Source of the DNA: Chrysopilus asiliformis
Lineage: Eukaryota; Arthropoda; Insecta; Diptera; Rhagionidae
DNA: 64,000 bases
Direction: 5' to 3'
NCBI GenBank assembly: GCA_964034945.1
Contig: OZ035962.1
Location: 99,637,784-99,701,783 of the forward strand
This document shows, in pieces, positions 13,601 through 28,600 of this stretch. The position numbers and the translations under genes were made by a program. Numbering within the stretch: position 1 is the first letter of the stretch; each line of letters opens with the position of its first letter. Under the pieces are notes generated by a model. That model was not told the DNA's origin and did no database searches. It saw nothing but the letters and a program-made list of their open reading frames with translations.

Positions 13601-16600
13601 TGAAAATTCTAAATTTGATTTAAATGTCACTGTAAATTTGCTCCGCTAGTATTGTAATAAGGCTTGCGCAGAGACATACCTATATATACATATGACTACA
13701 AGAATATTTCATGTTCGAAAAAAACATTTTTTTTGCCTAATGTGGCCCGTAGACGTACAATATTATTGTGCAATATATTGAACGTCTAGGGGTAATATTG
13801 AACGGTTATGCAATATATTGAAGGAATCAAAATCGGTTTGATTTGTATTGCACAATAAGGTTTTATTGTATAGTCTGAGGGCGATATTGCACAATATTGG
13901 CTCAGTATCGTATGAAATATCGCTGAGAGTACACCAAACCATGGCTTATTTTTAAGTCATTCAACAAATGTTCATGGATGTACTTTTTTTAACCAGTCCT
14001 TCATCCATCTCCGCTTTTTTTCAAACTCTTCTTTTTGAAGTACAAGGGCTACTAGCTTCAATGTCATTTAGAGACATGTTGACTGCTCACGAATCAAACG
14101 TAAAATGATTTATTGTGCAATAACATTGCATCGTCTAGGGGCATGTCAATAATATTGTACAATATATTGCACAATAATATTGTACGTCTAGGGGTCGCAT
14201 AACTGTCACCAAAACCATATAATTTAAAAACTTATCCGATGCAAAAATGAATCAAAGCCGATAAAGCTGAAGGATCTTCTTACCCTCTGGGAGACTATCT
14301 CAACCAAATTTGCAGTTACTATTCAAATCACGCTCTTTTGACTGGATCAAAAAAATTTTTTTTGTATTTACAACTTTTATTTATAAAAAAAAATTTTTTT
14401 GATACGGAAAACGGTAGGGACACAAATACACTTGCCAAAGATTAAAACCAGGATGAGTAATTCTCATAGAAATACTCTAATATTTTCATAGAAGGATGTT
14501 TTTCTGTAAGGTATGAGTCTTTTCCCTACTTTTCTTTTTTTTTTCATTTGGAGAAATGTTGTCTGCATCTCCAAAATTTCATAAAAAATTCACCCAAATA
14601 TCAATAACAAAAACAAAAATTAAAAATATTGTTATTTTGAAATAAGAATCCTTTCTTCCGGATATCTAAAAAATAGAGCCAATGAAACCAATATCAGATT
14701 CGGAATCAGCGATGTTAAATCCAAAAATGATTCTAATCTCTGTGGTAAGAAAATGGCTGTTGGACAGTGTAATATTTGTAGTTTCTAAAAATATCAGCTT
14801 TTATTATTACTAATATTTTGAATTAAATTTTTTCTTTAAAAACTTCTTCTTTATATATTTTTTTTCAATAATTTCAAAATCATTTCATACGAAATTTTAA
14901 ACCGGTTTGACATGTTCATCAAAAAAATATGATATTTCATGTTATTTGAGAACATCAAATGAAATCAATTAATTTTGAACTTTTTCCATGTCAGATGTTG
15001 AAAGTAATTCCAGAATATTTCCGTAGAATATTGAATGTATGTATGGATATTTTGAGTGTGTTGCATTTTAGTTTGGTGTTCTCTTCAATCAAAATCTTTC
15101 CACTCGTGCAGAATACACCGTCGACTTCCACAAATGTAACCTTATCTGGGTGATAGCTGCCGCCATATCCGATCTTCACCGCCGCAAAATGTAATAAGTT
15201 GCAAAACCTTCTCGAATGCACATCGCCATGAAAATTTAAATAGCGGATTTACCTTCCCTTTTCTGATAACAGTTTCTGATAATATATCAGATATTTATTA
15301 TTATTTTTATTGGTTGAAACTGTGCATTGTTCCTGCTATACTTGTTAAATATAGATGAAATGAATCTCCTGTACCCGTTACTCATCCTACAGGGTTTTTC
15401 TTTTAAAGTTAGGTGTGCTTTCCATGGCGAATGAGTACTCATATATCGTTTGTGAAAAACATGCAGTTTTCTTTGAGGTGTAATGTTCTAAGAAGGAAAC
15501 AGGAATATTATCCTTGGACTATTGTAAAATGTGTATGGCGCACCGCTCCAAAAAGGAAATAAGAGTCAGAGGTGTGCGCTAAGGGATAGGGATACAAAAT
15601 AGAACCTGATCGTAGACATTTTCGCATGGAGAAGGTGAGGAACGAGGTACCGACCTCTGATAAAAGAGCATCAGATGTTGATGCTTTTACTCAAATGATA
15701 GAGGTTAAATTTCTGTCGAAGAATAATGCTACGGGTTTCAAACGAAAAGTTTTCAGTTACTTTAGAGATATAATAAAGCATCATATATAGAACAGCAAAG
15801 AGTGTAATATGATAATATATGGGATGTCATTCCAGGGCCCATTATTTGAAATTTAATTAATTTTAGACGCTGATACAAATACTAAAACTTAAAACGTAAT
15901 TTTTTGATGTAATTTTCTTATACACACATATTAATTACGTAGGTACTGACTACGATCCTTTCAAGGAAGTGTTTGAAAACAAAAATTTTGTAAATATAAC
16001 AATTTTTTTGTGATTTGGACAAATTAGATTTCACAATTGTTTTATTGATTTAATAAAACATCATTTGTAAGTTTATTTTTGTTAAAATAACAAATTTTTT
16101 GCTAAACAAAGATTTTCCTCCAAAAATATTTGTCCCAATTGACAATTTTTTTGTGATTTTAACAAAAATTTTAGTTCGAATCGTAATTTAAAAATTGGTT
16201 CGCATCGTAAATTCTATGTAGTTGTTGGGGTTTTATACCAACAACAATATTGAATTTACTGCTATCGGGTCTTTCAATAAGGACATAACAATTTTGTATT
16301 TAAATAAAACACATAATAATTGAGATATCGAGCTGAAATTTATTCCAGGTGGTAGTGGACGGACATGTTATATTTAAGTATGAAATTCGATGTCGTTCAT
16401 ATGGCCACCGCGAGCACGTTTGCTGATTGATTCTTTGGAGCAAATTTTCCACCACTCTTCCACACATATCGGCCGGAACGTTGGCAATTTCGCGTTCGAT
16501 ATTGTTCCTCAGCTCCTCTAACGTTGTTGGCTTGTTGGCATAAACCAACGACTTAACATAACCCCATAAAAAGAAATCCAACGGCGTTAAATCGCATGAG

Positions 16601-19600
16601 CGAAGTGGCCATTCGACCGCACCATTTCTCGAGATTACATGATTGCGACCACCGACTCAGAATTTCGGTAGTAAGTTTTAATAATTTCCAAACGTTGCTC
16701 GTTTGTGAACTTCACCATGATAAAAATGTAAACCTTGATTGACGTTTTAGCATTGCCAGATCATAAAAAAGTTTTAGGGTCCGTTTTTATAAAAATACAA
16801 AATTGTTATGTCTTTGTTGAAAGACCCTTTAGAACCAATCATATCAAACCTCTGATTTTTTTGAAAAAAATAGAAAAAAAAATCACGAAAAAGGAAAATT
16901 CTACGAGAACCCCATGTTTTACCCACTGATTTTTATAAGTTTTTACTTTCTTCTACGGAGTATAATAAAGTATTGTATTCATGAAAAATTTCGACCTCTT
17001 AATTTTGCCTAAAAAACATTTCCCGCTCACTCCTGAGTCGATTGGAGTCATATTTAAAAAATGTCTTTCTGTCTGTCAGTCTGTCTGCCAGTCTGTCTGC
17101 CAGTCTGTCAGTCTGTCTGTCAGTCTGTGTACAAGATTTCTCAAAAACTAATAGAGCTAGCGCCATGAAATTTTATAGGCATGTTGGGTCCTGAAATGGG
17201 ACGATCCTATCAACTTTTGGTGGAAATCCGTTAACCGGAAGTATCCAAAATGGCGGTTTTTCAAAAATCGCAATTTCGTTTTTCTCGATTTACTCCCAAA
17301 CTACGCGTTTTTTAGTGGCCTTAAGTATGACAAAACTTGGAGAAAATAAAATTTCCCACACTTTTGTCTTTAACTGTAACTCGATATCTCAACCGGTTAT
17401 CGAGATAAACCGTTATTTCCAAAAAAACAGTTTTTTGCGATTATCTCGAAAACTAACGGGTTTTTGCTGACTGAACGTATGAAGTGAATTAATGAGAATG
17501 GCTTTCTGCACAATTTTGTTTCTTACCGTTATCCGTTATCTTTTACCGTTATTGAGATATTTTCATTAATATGTAAAAAATCATATTTTTGCGAATAATT
17601 TGCAAACTAACGGTTTTTCGACAAATCAGTTAAAAGAATAATTAAAGATGTTAACATTTTCTACATTTTTGCCATTTACCGTAAATTGATATCTTTTACA
17701 GTTCTCAAGTTATCTCAAATTTTGTACGTTTTTGATATTTTTGAATAGACCAAGAATTTATTGGGAGTTCGTCTTAGGTTGACAACGCGACAGGGCTCTA
17801 GCGTAAATTGCGCAGGGTCGTAGATTTTGTAGAAGAAAGTTTTGTGTTGACCACAACTGATATTTTTTGTTAGATGTTATATTTAATTACCAATATCTTA
17901 TTTGAAGATGCAGAAGTGACAAAACCACCGTTTTTTTAAAAGAAATTCAAAGCTTTTAAAAATTTGTAGATATATGATAGGATGTACCAGTGAAGAACCT
18001 ATATTTTGAAACTGATTCAGAGCTATATTTCTTCCGTTTTCGTTTCTTCAAATATTTTTTTGATATACATATGTTAATAGTGCAGAAATTACAATAATTG
18101 TAAAATGGTCACTAATAGCATAAATGCGTGCCTTGAGGCTGTGGCGTCAATCACCTTCATTCCCCTACTTTTCGAAGAAAATGTCGTAATCCAGAACCAA
18201 TTTTCAATTTTTGCAATTTAAGGATATATCAAATTTGGTTGAAAGAAAGTTTTTTTTTAAATGTTATTTGCATTGCATTATTAAAAAAAAATTATAAACA
18301 AAATTAAAACAAAAAAATTCTAAGCGTATTTCGGAGTTCTGCTATACCTCACTGAATACCTCACTGCCATATCAAAATTCAATAAAATTTCCTCAGCAAC
18401 GTGAAAAAATATGTTGGAAGAAAATTTTCCTGGAAAATTTACCACGGTTAAGGAAAATTCCAGAAAATTAAAATAAAAACGGTTTTCTGAATTATTTTCC
18501 TGCAGTTTTTGTTCCCTAGATCATATTACTCATCCAAAGACACAACATTGATATTTCTAACGAGGGGGGCGCAACCTAATAAATTATTACACATAATAGA
18601 AGTTTATAGTTTTTCAGTCGTTTATCTCGCAATGGCAACAGTCCCGCAGTTTGCAGCATTTATTTTTAAAAACAATTTGCCTGCGGCGCATTTTTCCATA
18701 TTGTTATTGCTTTAGAGGCATTCACTTCCTTATTCTACTCCTTTTGCAACAAAAAGAATTTCATAAATTTTTGAGATAATCGGTGCTGAAAGAAAATTTA
18801 GCTCTGGAATAGATCAAAACGATCAATTCTTGAATAGATGAATCAAACCAAAAATATTACTTGCGTCTCGCATTCTGACTTCAAAAATCTGGTCACATTA
18901 AGTTTATATTATTAATTGCAACTGATTATTTGGCCAGGGAAATGAAATTACTCTGAATCCGTGAATAACTCAACCATCAAGAGTTTGAATTTACAACATT
19001 AGCATTATGAAGCATTCGGCAAGTACGCCAGATTATTCTTAGAGCTAACAAAAAAAAAATAAGCTTGTTAAGTCTGATATACAAAAACAACAAGCGACGT
19101 CACAGATTCTATTTCAGTACATAAACTCAGCAACGGATTGGATTTCGTTTCACGTTAAATTAATGGAAAATTAAATGAGATTTTCAGTTTTATTTTAGTT
19201 GATCTGAATATATCCACTATAACGGTGCATGGCAAAAACAAACTCAAAATCCATTGATGAAATTCAATAAATTTATTAATTGAGAAAAAAAAATCTCAAG
19301 GAAAACAAATAAATAAATGAAAAGCTGACCGAAAATTTAATTAATGCGAAATGAAGACGTTCCGTTCCCTGCGTGTATTTTTTGTGTCATCAAAGTCTTG
19401 TGAAATAATACCATTCAAATTTTGTAACCCAAGAGTTTCCTCCTATCAATATAGCACTAATGAATGCAAAAGCGTAACCGGATACTTTTCGGTATAAGAT
19501 TTCACGATGCTACAAGCGAAAAGAGAGAATTTATATGTATGTATTGAAAATGATGGTGATATAATAAAAGTGGGCGAAACTTCAATGCCAAAAATGAAAA

Positions 19601-22600
19601 AAAAATACTTCAAATTCAAGCTTTTTTCGTATTAAAAATTTTGATTAAAAAATAATTTGAAAAAGTCGTTAATGGTTGACAATATGGTGATCATCAGAGG
19701 ATTTTATTATTCTAAGATTTTTGAGCTATTTTAAATGTAATTTACTTTTGCACCACCTAATTGTTTTTAAAACGACAAGGTAATTTACGACTCAGATTTT
19801 CATTTCAGGGTTTTCAAAACACTTCGGACAAAAACTTAAATTCTGTTGTTCTAGAACAGGCTTGTCCAACCGGCGGGCCGCATGCGGCCCAGGACGTGTT
19901 TGAATGTGGCCCAAGAAAAACTGATATAATATTTACAAACCTTACAGAATTAATGAAGTTTAAATTACTTAAAATTGTTAAATAACTATGTATGTAGTCT
20001 ACGTTTTTCACTAATCAGCTATCTTTAGGGTTAGTATATTTTTTTTGTGGCCTAATATAACTCGTCTTCTCCCAATGTGGCCTAAGAAAGCTAAAAGGTT
20101 GGACACCCCTGTTCTAGAATTTCAATCACACAAAAATAAACGACATTTACTGGGGTGGTTTCATGTAACTTATTTTCGATCAACTGACTAGTAGAAATCT
20201 TCACTCGACCAAAAATTATTACACAGGCCGACATTCATCCGCGTGCACTCGAAGTAAGAGTCTTTTCTGGGTAATTGGTATCGTTGAACCCGAATCTGGT
20301 AGTAGTTTGGGTCTACCAGCTCTACTTTTTCAGGTATAAAGGGTAACTCATAAACTTGTTTTAATATTTATAATTTGGAAATCAACAATTATTTTTTGTT
20401 AGGCAACGGAGGCATTGCCTCCTCATAACATTTTATAAAAATGTTTTTCTAACGTATGCCTTTAATTTTTTATACCATAATGGACTGTATAAAAATCTGT
20501 ATGTTCAGAAAATAATAATTTAAAAGAAAATCCTATTCTCTAATGTCGAATTCTCTAAAACATAAACTACAAATTCTCTTCATAGAGGCTAGCCTCCGAT
20601 TCGTTGCCTCCTCATTTCAAATATACACGAGCCGCCACTGGAGCTGACCCAGTCAAACCACGGCCAGATTCGGATTCAGCTACCCCAAATTATCCAGGAA
20701 AGATTCTTATATCGTGTGCTTGTATAATAATTTTTGGTTGACTAACGATTTCGTTCGGCTGGTCAGTCAATCGAAAAAAAGTTACATGAAGTTACCCCTG
20801 GTATTATCTCTCTATTAACGTTTATTTTTGTTGCGTAATTTGATGTTGGTATAGTTTCAAATTTGACAGTAGTTTATCTGGATAAGCTTTATATTTATGT
20901 GGATGCCCGGGCAGCCCCTCGGAAAATGTTGGTATGTTAGAAAAAATAAAGAAATAAAAATTTAGACTTTACTCAGAAGAACGCTAATTAAAAATATATA
21001 CGAGACAGAAACCTCAAATGATTTTCACTTCATTATGACTGTTTTCATTTTTTCGTTTGATAATATATACTACACAAAAAATTTATTCAAAAAAAAAAGA
21101 AAAACTCTTTTTTACAAATTTAATTATGCATTCAAATAAACCAAGCCAGATATTTCTGCTCTACTGTTGAAAGTCGCCGGAGACTCTCACAGAATTTGCA
21201 CATGATGGCAGTTTGGATTCCATCTAAATCCGAAATATTGCCGGTTTCTCGTATTTCCTTAACCGTAATTGAGCCACGAGAATGAATAAGTTTTAAATTT
21301 ATCCGCATTATTAATCAGTTGATATTTTTTGTAATTGAATACAGTTGAATAGTCCTAGTAGAGAAGCAAGGGGCTGTGAGATAGAAGGCCATTCTATGTA
21401 CTTTCATATGCTCGCACATATTTATGTTTTATTTTTATATAATATGTATTACTTATGTTTTGTTATGGGTGCGACTTACTTATTTACATTAACGTTTGCC
21501 ATTTGATTTTCTTGTGGCGTATTTAAAAAGTTTCTGGAATTCTTGAACTTAATTGTAAAACTCATATTTTTTTTTTAAATTTCTAATAGAGTTCAACCAA
21601 GTTGAAATAAAGAGTTAGGGTACACAGATTGGTGGATGGAAACGTATGCGTTACAATTTAAAAAAAAATATGCCGAAAATCAAATCCAGGTACTCAGAGG
21701 CGAAGACCAAAAGTCGTACTATGAAAATTCTTAGGGCTTATCGGTCATCAGGAATATTTGTTTCTTTCAAAATCATTTCAATTCAAGTACCGAATTGCTT
21801 GAATTGAAATGGTTTTGAAAGAAACAAATATTCCTGATGACCGATAAGCCTTAAGAATTTTCATAGTACGACTTTTGGTCTCTATTCAAAGCAAATAAAA
21901 TTAAGTTTTATTGGAATTTCTCGGCTCATAGGTCATAAGCGTAGTCCAAGCGGTAAAGCACTTGGCTCGTATTTCAGAGATCGGTGGTTCAATTTCTGAC
22001 TGTGGCACGCTGTGATTTCAAGTCCACTGAACTTGCTTTACGAAATGAGTAGTGATAACACATGGATCAATAAGTCCCGAGACTAACAATGAAAACAACA
22101 TTTTTTTTGCCAATTTTTTTTTTATTCATCAATATAATCACCTTTTAGGGTGATACAATCGTTCCAACGCTTTTCCAATTTTTCAATACCATGTTTATAA
22201 AAAAAATTATCTTTCGCTTCAAAATAAGCTTCAGTTTCAGCGATGACCTCCTCATTTGAGCCAAATCTTTTTCCCTGGAGCATTTTTTTAAGATCAGCAA
22301 AGAGCCAGTAGTCACTGGGGGCTAAATCTGGCGAGTATGGGGGGTGGGGAAGCAGATGAAAGCCCAATTCGTTCAATTTTGCCATTGTTTTCATCGACTT
22401 GTGGCAGGGTGCATTGTCTTGGTGAAAAAGGATTTTTTTTCTCTGCATGTGCGGTCGTTTTTTTGCGATTTCCTCCTTCAAACGCACCAGCAAGTCAATA
22501 TAATAATCACTGTTGATCGATTTACCTTTTTCGAGGTAGTCAATGAAAATCACGCCATGCGTATCCCAAAAAACTGACGCCATGACTTTGCCAGCTGACT

Positions 22601-25600
22601 GCTGCGTTTTCGGACGCTTCGGACGGCTTTCGCCAGCTGTGCGCCACTCAGATGACTGCCGCTTCGACTCTGGAGTGTAGTGATGTATCCATGTTTCGTC
22701 CATGGACACGTAACGACGCAAGAAATCTTTTTTATTGCGAGTAAATAGCGATAAACAGCTTTCTGAATCATCGACTCGTTGCTGTTTTTGTTCCATCGAA
22801 AGCAATCGCGGCACCCACTTGGAAAAAACCTTTTTCATGCTCAATTTTTCATGAAGGATAGTAAATGCACTTCCATATGATATCTGTGTTATCTCAGCAA
22901 TCTCACGGAGCTTCACTTTACGATCTTTCATTATAATTTTTGTCACTTCACTCACATTTTCCGGTGTAACGGCTTCCACAGGTCTACCCGAGCGTTCCGC
23001 GTCATTTGTGTCGGTACGACCACGTTTAAACTCGGCAAACCACCGACAAATCGTTGCTTTTGATGGACAAGAGTCCGGGTAACATTTTTCAATCCATTGT
23101 TTCGCTTGCACGGTGTTTTTACCCATTAAAAAACAATGTTTTATCAGAACACGAAACTCGGTTTTTTCCATTTTTTAAACAAACTACAAAACGACTTTAC
23201 TCCAACCTCGATAACTCAGCTGTTTCTGGTCCGATCGACTTAAAATTTTGACACGTTTCAAGCAAAGGTTAGTACTCTAGAAAGACGTGGTTACTGGTTT
23301 ACTACGAGCGTCATCTCTGGGTTAGTCTCGGGACTTATTGATCCATGTGTTAGTTGTCTCTTGGTGCTAACGGCATCATCGGTCAAGATTGCTATCACGG
23401 CCTCTGCTGTTGATGAGTTGCAAACCTTACAAATGTTGTAATTCGTTCATCTTTGGTTCGCAATCCATGTAAAACTGTAGGTGCGAAGCAGGGAAGAAAT
23501 CGTTATGAAACCTCCATTGAGGAGGCCCAGGCTCTTCGAGAGATGTAGCGCCGATGATGATGAGTGAATAAATCATAAAAAATATAACAAAATGTTATAT
23601 TATTTTTGTGGATGTTTTCACATCCAAAATTCCCCCTAACAGGTCAGGCACGTTTGATCTGAAATCCTGTTTCTGGGACGGAAGCTGGGTCACCGTCATC
23701 AGAGCCTGCTTTACCAGCTTTCACGCAGGCTTACAGGATTTTATTTTTATTTGAAGCAATAGGGATTTGGAAAAATTGTTGATAGGAAGCAACAAGTTTT
23801 GGTTCCGAGAATTCAATGTGGAACCATCATGAGACCAACAAATTGAATCTATGGTGGTGACTTGATCTCAAAGGATGCGGGCAGGAAGAAGAGTTCAAAT
23901 TTATCTACATAAGTCAACTACTAATTAACTTTTCTATTCGTGAACTATAGAGTAAACATATTTTTTAATCGAATTTATAAATCATACTATAGAGTAAAAA
24001 TGTTTATACCCGTATGGTGAAACCAAAGGGTATATTAGATTTGCCTTATCGTTTGTAACGCCAAGATCCCGTCATCACACAAAAAAATGAATTACACCAG
24101 TGTGTTTAGAATGATAAAAAAAGTTGAATTTAGCATGTCCGTCCGTCCGTCTGTGGCGCGGATTGCGGGCGCACGGATTGAGCTAGAGACTTGAAATTTT
24201 GAGCAGATCCGTTTTTCGTAAAATGCGAGGCCAAGTTCGTTCATGAGCAAAAATGGACCATTAGGGGGGGGTGCCCCCCATACGAACGAAAACGATTCAT
24301 CTTATTGGAAAGTTAGACTTCAAAGTGGAATTTTGATACAACTGTTCGAATTTTGATACGAATATCACCATACGGGTTTTCAATAATTGCCAGATTGGCA
24401 ATTATAGCTTTTGTTATGTTTTTTTGTCGAATTTAGAAACTTTTCCGAGGAACTAGTTTGGTTTTAGAACCAATTCTAAGTTTCAATTCTTTACTAACAG
24501 ACTAGCGGCTAGATTTCTTTCAAGTGAGACTTTCCTTTTAAAAAATGAAGCTCGTCATGGTAAGTCCTCCTCATATTTTGTAAAATCTATCATGTGCCTG
24601 CCCTGCAAAACTGCACTCCGTATGAAATAGACGTGCATTTTTTGGGGTCAAATATAGTTCATGAACCGAAACATTCACAAACCGAATCGTTCACGAACTG
24701 AGGTTCCACTGTAATTTATTTGAAGGACAAAAAGCAATTCAAATTTTCAGAGAGGATATTTGAGGCAGTTGTAGCTTTTCTTACATTAAAATTTATCTTA
24801 TTTAAGACTAATCCTCTACGATTATCTTCTCCACATCCTTGGTGAAAATAATTCAAAAAATATCTTTTGACATTCAACATGTATCTTTTAGAGAAGAGTG
24901 TAAAATCATTCTGCACAATACATTCAGCAAACAGACTTTTTTAACACACCTCACATTCGACATGTATACAATTCACAAAATGTATATAATTGAACACTTT
25001 TTTCGTAATACGATCGCCAACATTTCGTATGTGCAATCTGATATCGCGTAGATGTTTGCTATACCCTTCTCAGGCTGTTTGTAATTGAAGAAATTTGTTC
25101 TTGGCTGACTACATTGCCATTCCCTTTTCCCCACTTATTCCTTTCCGTTTTCCGTTCTAACACCCGATTTGACTCCAACTCAGGCTCGAAGAAACAATTC
25201 CTTGAGCTCTAAATAAATGCTATTGAGTGTCCAATTCCAGACGACGAATATGAAAACACGAGTACTTATCCACGTCTTTCGATAGGGCCGTATTAAATGC
25301 ATTTTTATCTATGTATATGAATATTCGTATCAATTATATTTAAACGCTATAATTAAATATAGTGAGTATAGTAATTAAGTGACGTGTGTTCTTATCTCAA
25401 CGAAAAAATTCCAATAGAAAGGCAATAATTAAATACAAGGTCCCGAAACTGAAACCGATCCCGAATGATAACATAAAAGAAAAACAGGATACCATTCGTA
25501 TTTTTATTTTATTGCCCGTTTATTTGATATTTGCATTAAAATGTTTATTATTCCAAGATGGATGTATAATGGAACGTAGGTAAAACGCAACTGGATCTGA

Positions 25601-28600
25601 ATTTATGAATACATACGTTCATTGGTATAATTATACTTTGGGCTGATATGGCCCCTTTCTTCTTGTACTTCTTATCCGTATAATGTCACAAGGGTATCAA
25701 GTTCTGAATGATGAGATCTTATCATTCGATATGAGCTAAGTTGGAAATTTCACACTAGCGCACACTTAAAATATTAATTTAACCAAAATGCGGTAAGGAA
25801 TGTAACATGATTGCTTGGGTATTATTCAAAAGGTTTAACGAAATTCAATATTACATTTTTAGTACAACCCTTCACTGTTGTTTTACAGATAAATTTATAA
25901 GTGAATTCAACTAAATTAAATTAAATATTTTTATCATGATTAAAAATATAAAAGAACATTTGCCACACCAATACTGAGTATTTTATATTTTTCAATTTTG
26001 CATTATTTCAATAAGAATATTCGTTTGAGGTTTCAATCTGGCTTATGGTATATAATTAACTTGCTTGCATACACTTCGTTGCCGCGTTAAAGTTTTTTTT
26101 TCTTAAGTTTTTTTCTTAAGTTTTTTTGCACAAAAAAACTTAAAAACTTCAGGAATAGCTTAAAAATTTCAGGAAATTTTTTTTTCTTCAGGACACCCAT
26201 GCCGGAGAAAATAGGGAAAAAGGATATTTTCGTTATCTTTAAAGGACCTCACGTTGTGATTCCGAAAACCCCACAATACTAGTTTTTCCGTGGAAAAATG
26301 GGAAAAACAATATTTGCGTTATCCTTTCAAGACCTTCACACATTGACTGCCATGGCTATCATTTTTGATGAAAATTGGCACCAATTCATGAGCGGCCAAG
26401 GCTATCAATTTCGATAGCTGGGTCTACAATCTACATGCATACATACATACATTCAGACATACGTACATTCTACATACGCCTACATGTATTGGCATCTCCC
26501 TTACATTTTTGCAAAATTGGTCTGGCAGTCAACGTGTTAAAAAAAACGTTTCGAATTTAAAGGCTTGTGTGTCCGTCTGTATCTGTCCATTTGTTTATTA
26601 TAGAACATTCTGTACAAAAATGTCACGGTGTAAACGTACTCAATGTGTACGGAAAATATTTCACACGGTGCCTAAATAATGTTAACATAAGAAAAGGCTA
26701 CTTTTGTTGCGCAGCATGAAGAAAAACTGCACAGCGGCTACTTTTTCAAATTTATTATTCATACGAAGCTGCTTTTCAGGTTGCGCAGTATTTGCAAATA
26801 CTGCGGCTTATTCAAAAACTGATCCATTTTCTGGGTTGCAGAGGCCTTCAAGCATTGCATATAGCATGCTGGTCGTGCAATATTTCATCATTTAGCGCAG
26901 TAAAAGTAGCCATGTCTGTTCCCAACATAAGTAGTGTCGACACTCTTTTTGTGTTGATGAACAAAAAGCAATTACTTAAAAACACATCGAAAACTCTTTA
27001 ATTTATGAACAAAAATATATATGTGTAAAATTGTTCTCTTACCAGTAAATTAAACAAACTTTTTGTAATTTTGGATAAACCAAGTTTGAAAGAAACACAC
27101 CAGACTGTTGATATTGATACGATGGGTGCCTAAAGATTATCATATGCACCGTGTAAATCCTTGCTGTGGTACGCAACACTATTCCAAAACTGATCAGGAA
27201 CCAAAACAAGAGTCTCAATTTACAAGAAGATTAAATTCGCTCATGCAAGTGCATCTGTTGAGAAAAAGATACTTTAACACTGATGCTTGGATGCTGATTT
27301 ACTGGATGCTAAATGAATAAAAGCATATCATGATGATACATTTTTGTGAACTTTATCTTCACATGAATAAATCATCTTGCGCATAAACATTATGTTGGAT
27401 ATGTTTAATGATTTGTGAGGGTATGATATTATACTGATGAGATATAGTGAAAAAAATTGATATAATGTTGCAGTTGCTGTGGTAGAGTTATGTTCCCTTA
27501 TTTTATCGCAGCATATGTATCAAAAAGTCACAGGATTTCATTATGTTTCTTCTACTTTTGTATTATCTTCTGAGTTTTTATGTTGGTTTTATAGCTTATT
27601 TTTTGTTTGGGATTGGAAGCACCTACAATTGAAGCAAGTGGTTTTAATGTTATGTGAGTGTCACAAAAATTTTAGTTCTTTTTTTACAGTAAAACGACTT
27701 TTGTAACTCTAAACAAATGAATATTGACTATATGACAACATAGTATACATATTTTTCTTTTTATTGTACTATTGTTTGTTAAAATTGCACAGAAATTCTT
27801 AAATCAACACTAATTAAAGAGTATCAATTAACCAAGAAAGATATTTAGGAAATGGATGGGATAGATGGATATCCAATACTATACTCCTAATATTTGGTTA
27901 CAGAGAAAAGAGGAGAATTGATGGTGGAAATTTAAGACCTAGTCATATTTTACGAGGAAAATACAAGTAGAAAAGTTATAAAACGAACCATCCTGCATAT
28001 CGTTCTTATCGTCAGTATGAAAGTATGAATTTTCTATCTACCTAGTACAAACCGAATATATACTATCATCTCTCACATTAATTTACGCGTATATTTTTAT
28101 GTGTAAGTATATGTGAGTAATGTATTAATATTTGTTGAAATAATGAGCTGCTGAAATATGAAACTTGAAATCGAAGAATTTGTTATATGAAACCTTTACA
28201 GTATAGCAAGGCATAACAGCCAGCGATATTGCCATCAGCATCAACATAAGCGCACCATAGAACCAACACATCCTTTTCTGATATCCTGTTTTAAACCGAT
28301 GTCGGGTAGCAGGCAATAACCCGGTCGGTAAAAAAGCAATAACCTTCGCTGAAAGCCTGTCGTGCCACACTTCAAAGAAAAATGGACAATACCCAGAATG
28401 AAATTGGTATCTATAACGAAATATCAGCGATAAACAAAATTTGACTAAATGTTGATAGCAGCAAATGCTAGTATGACATGAAAATCAAACAATGTTAAAC
28501 GCAACTGGATGTCGATACAATTTAATATTTTCAATAAACTTTTTTCACTGATGTAGAATAAACCAAGGACGTATTTTTTTAAATATTGTGACGAAATTTT

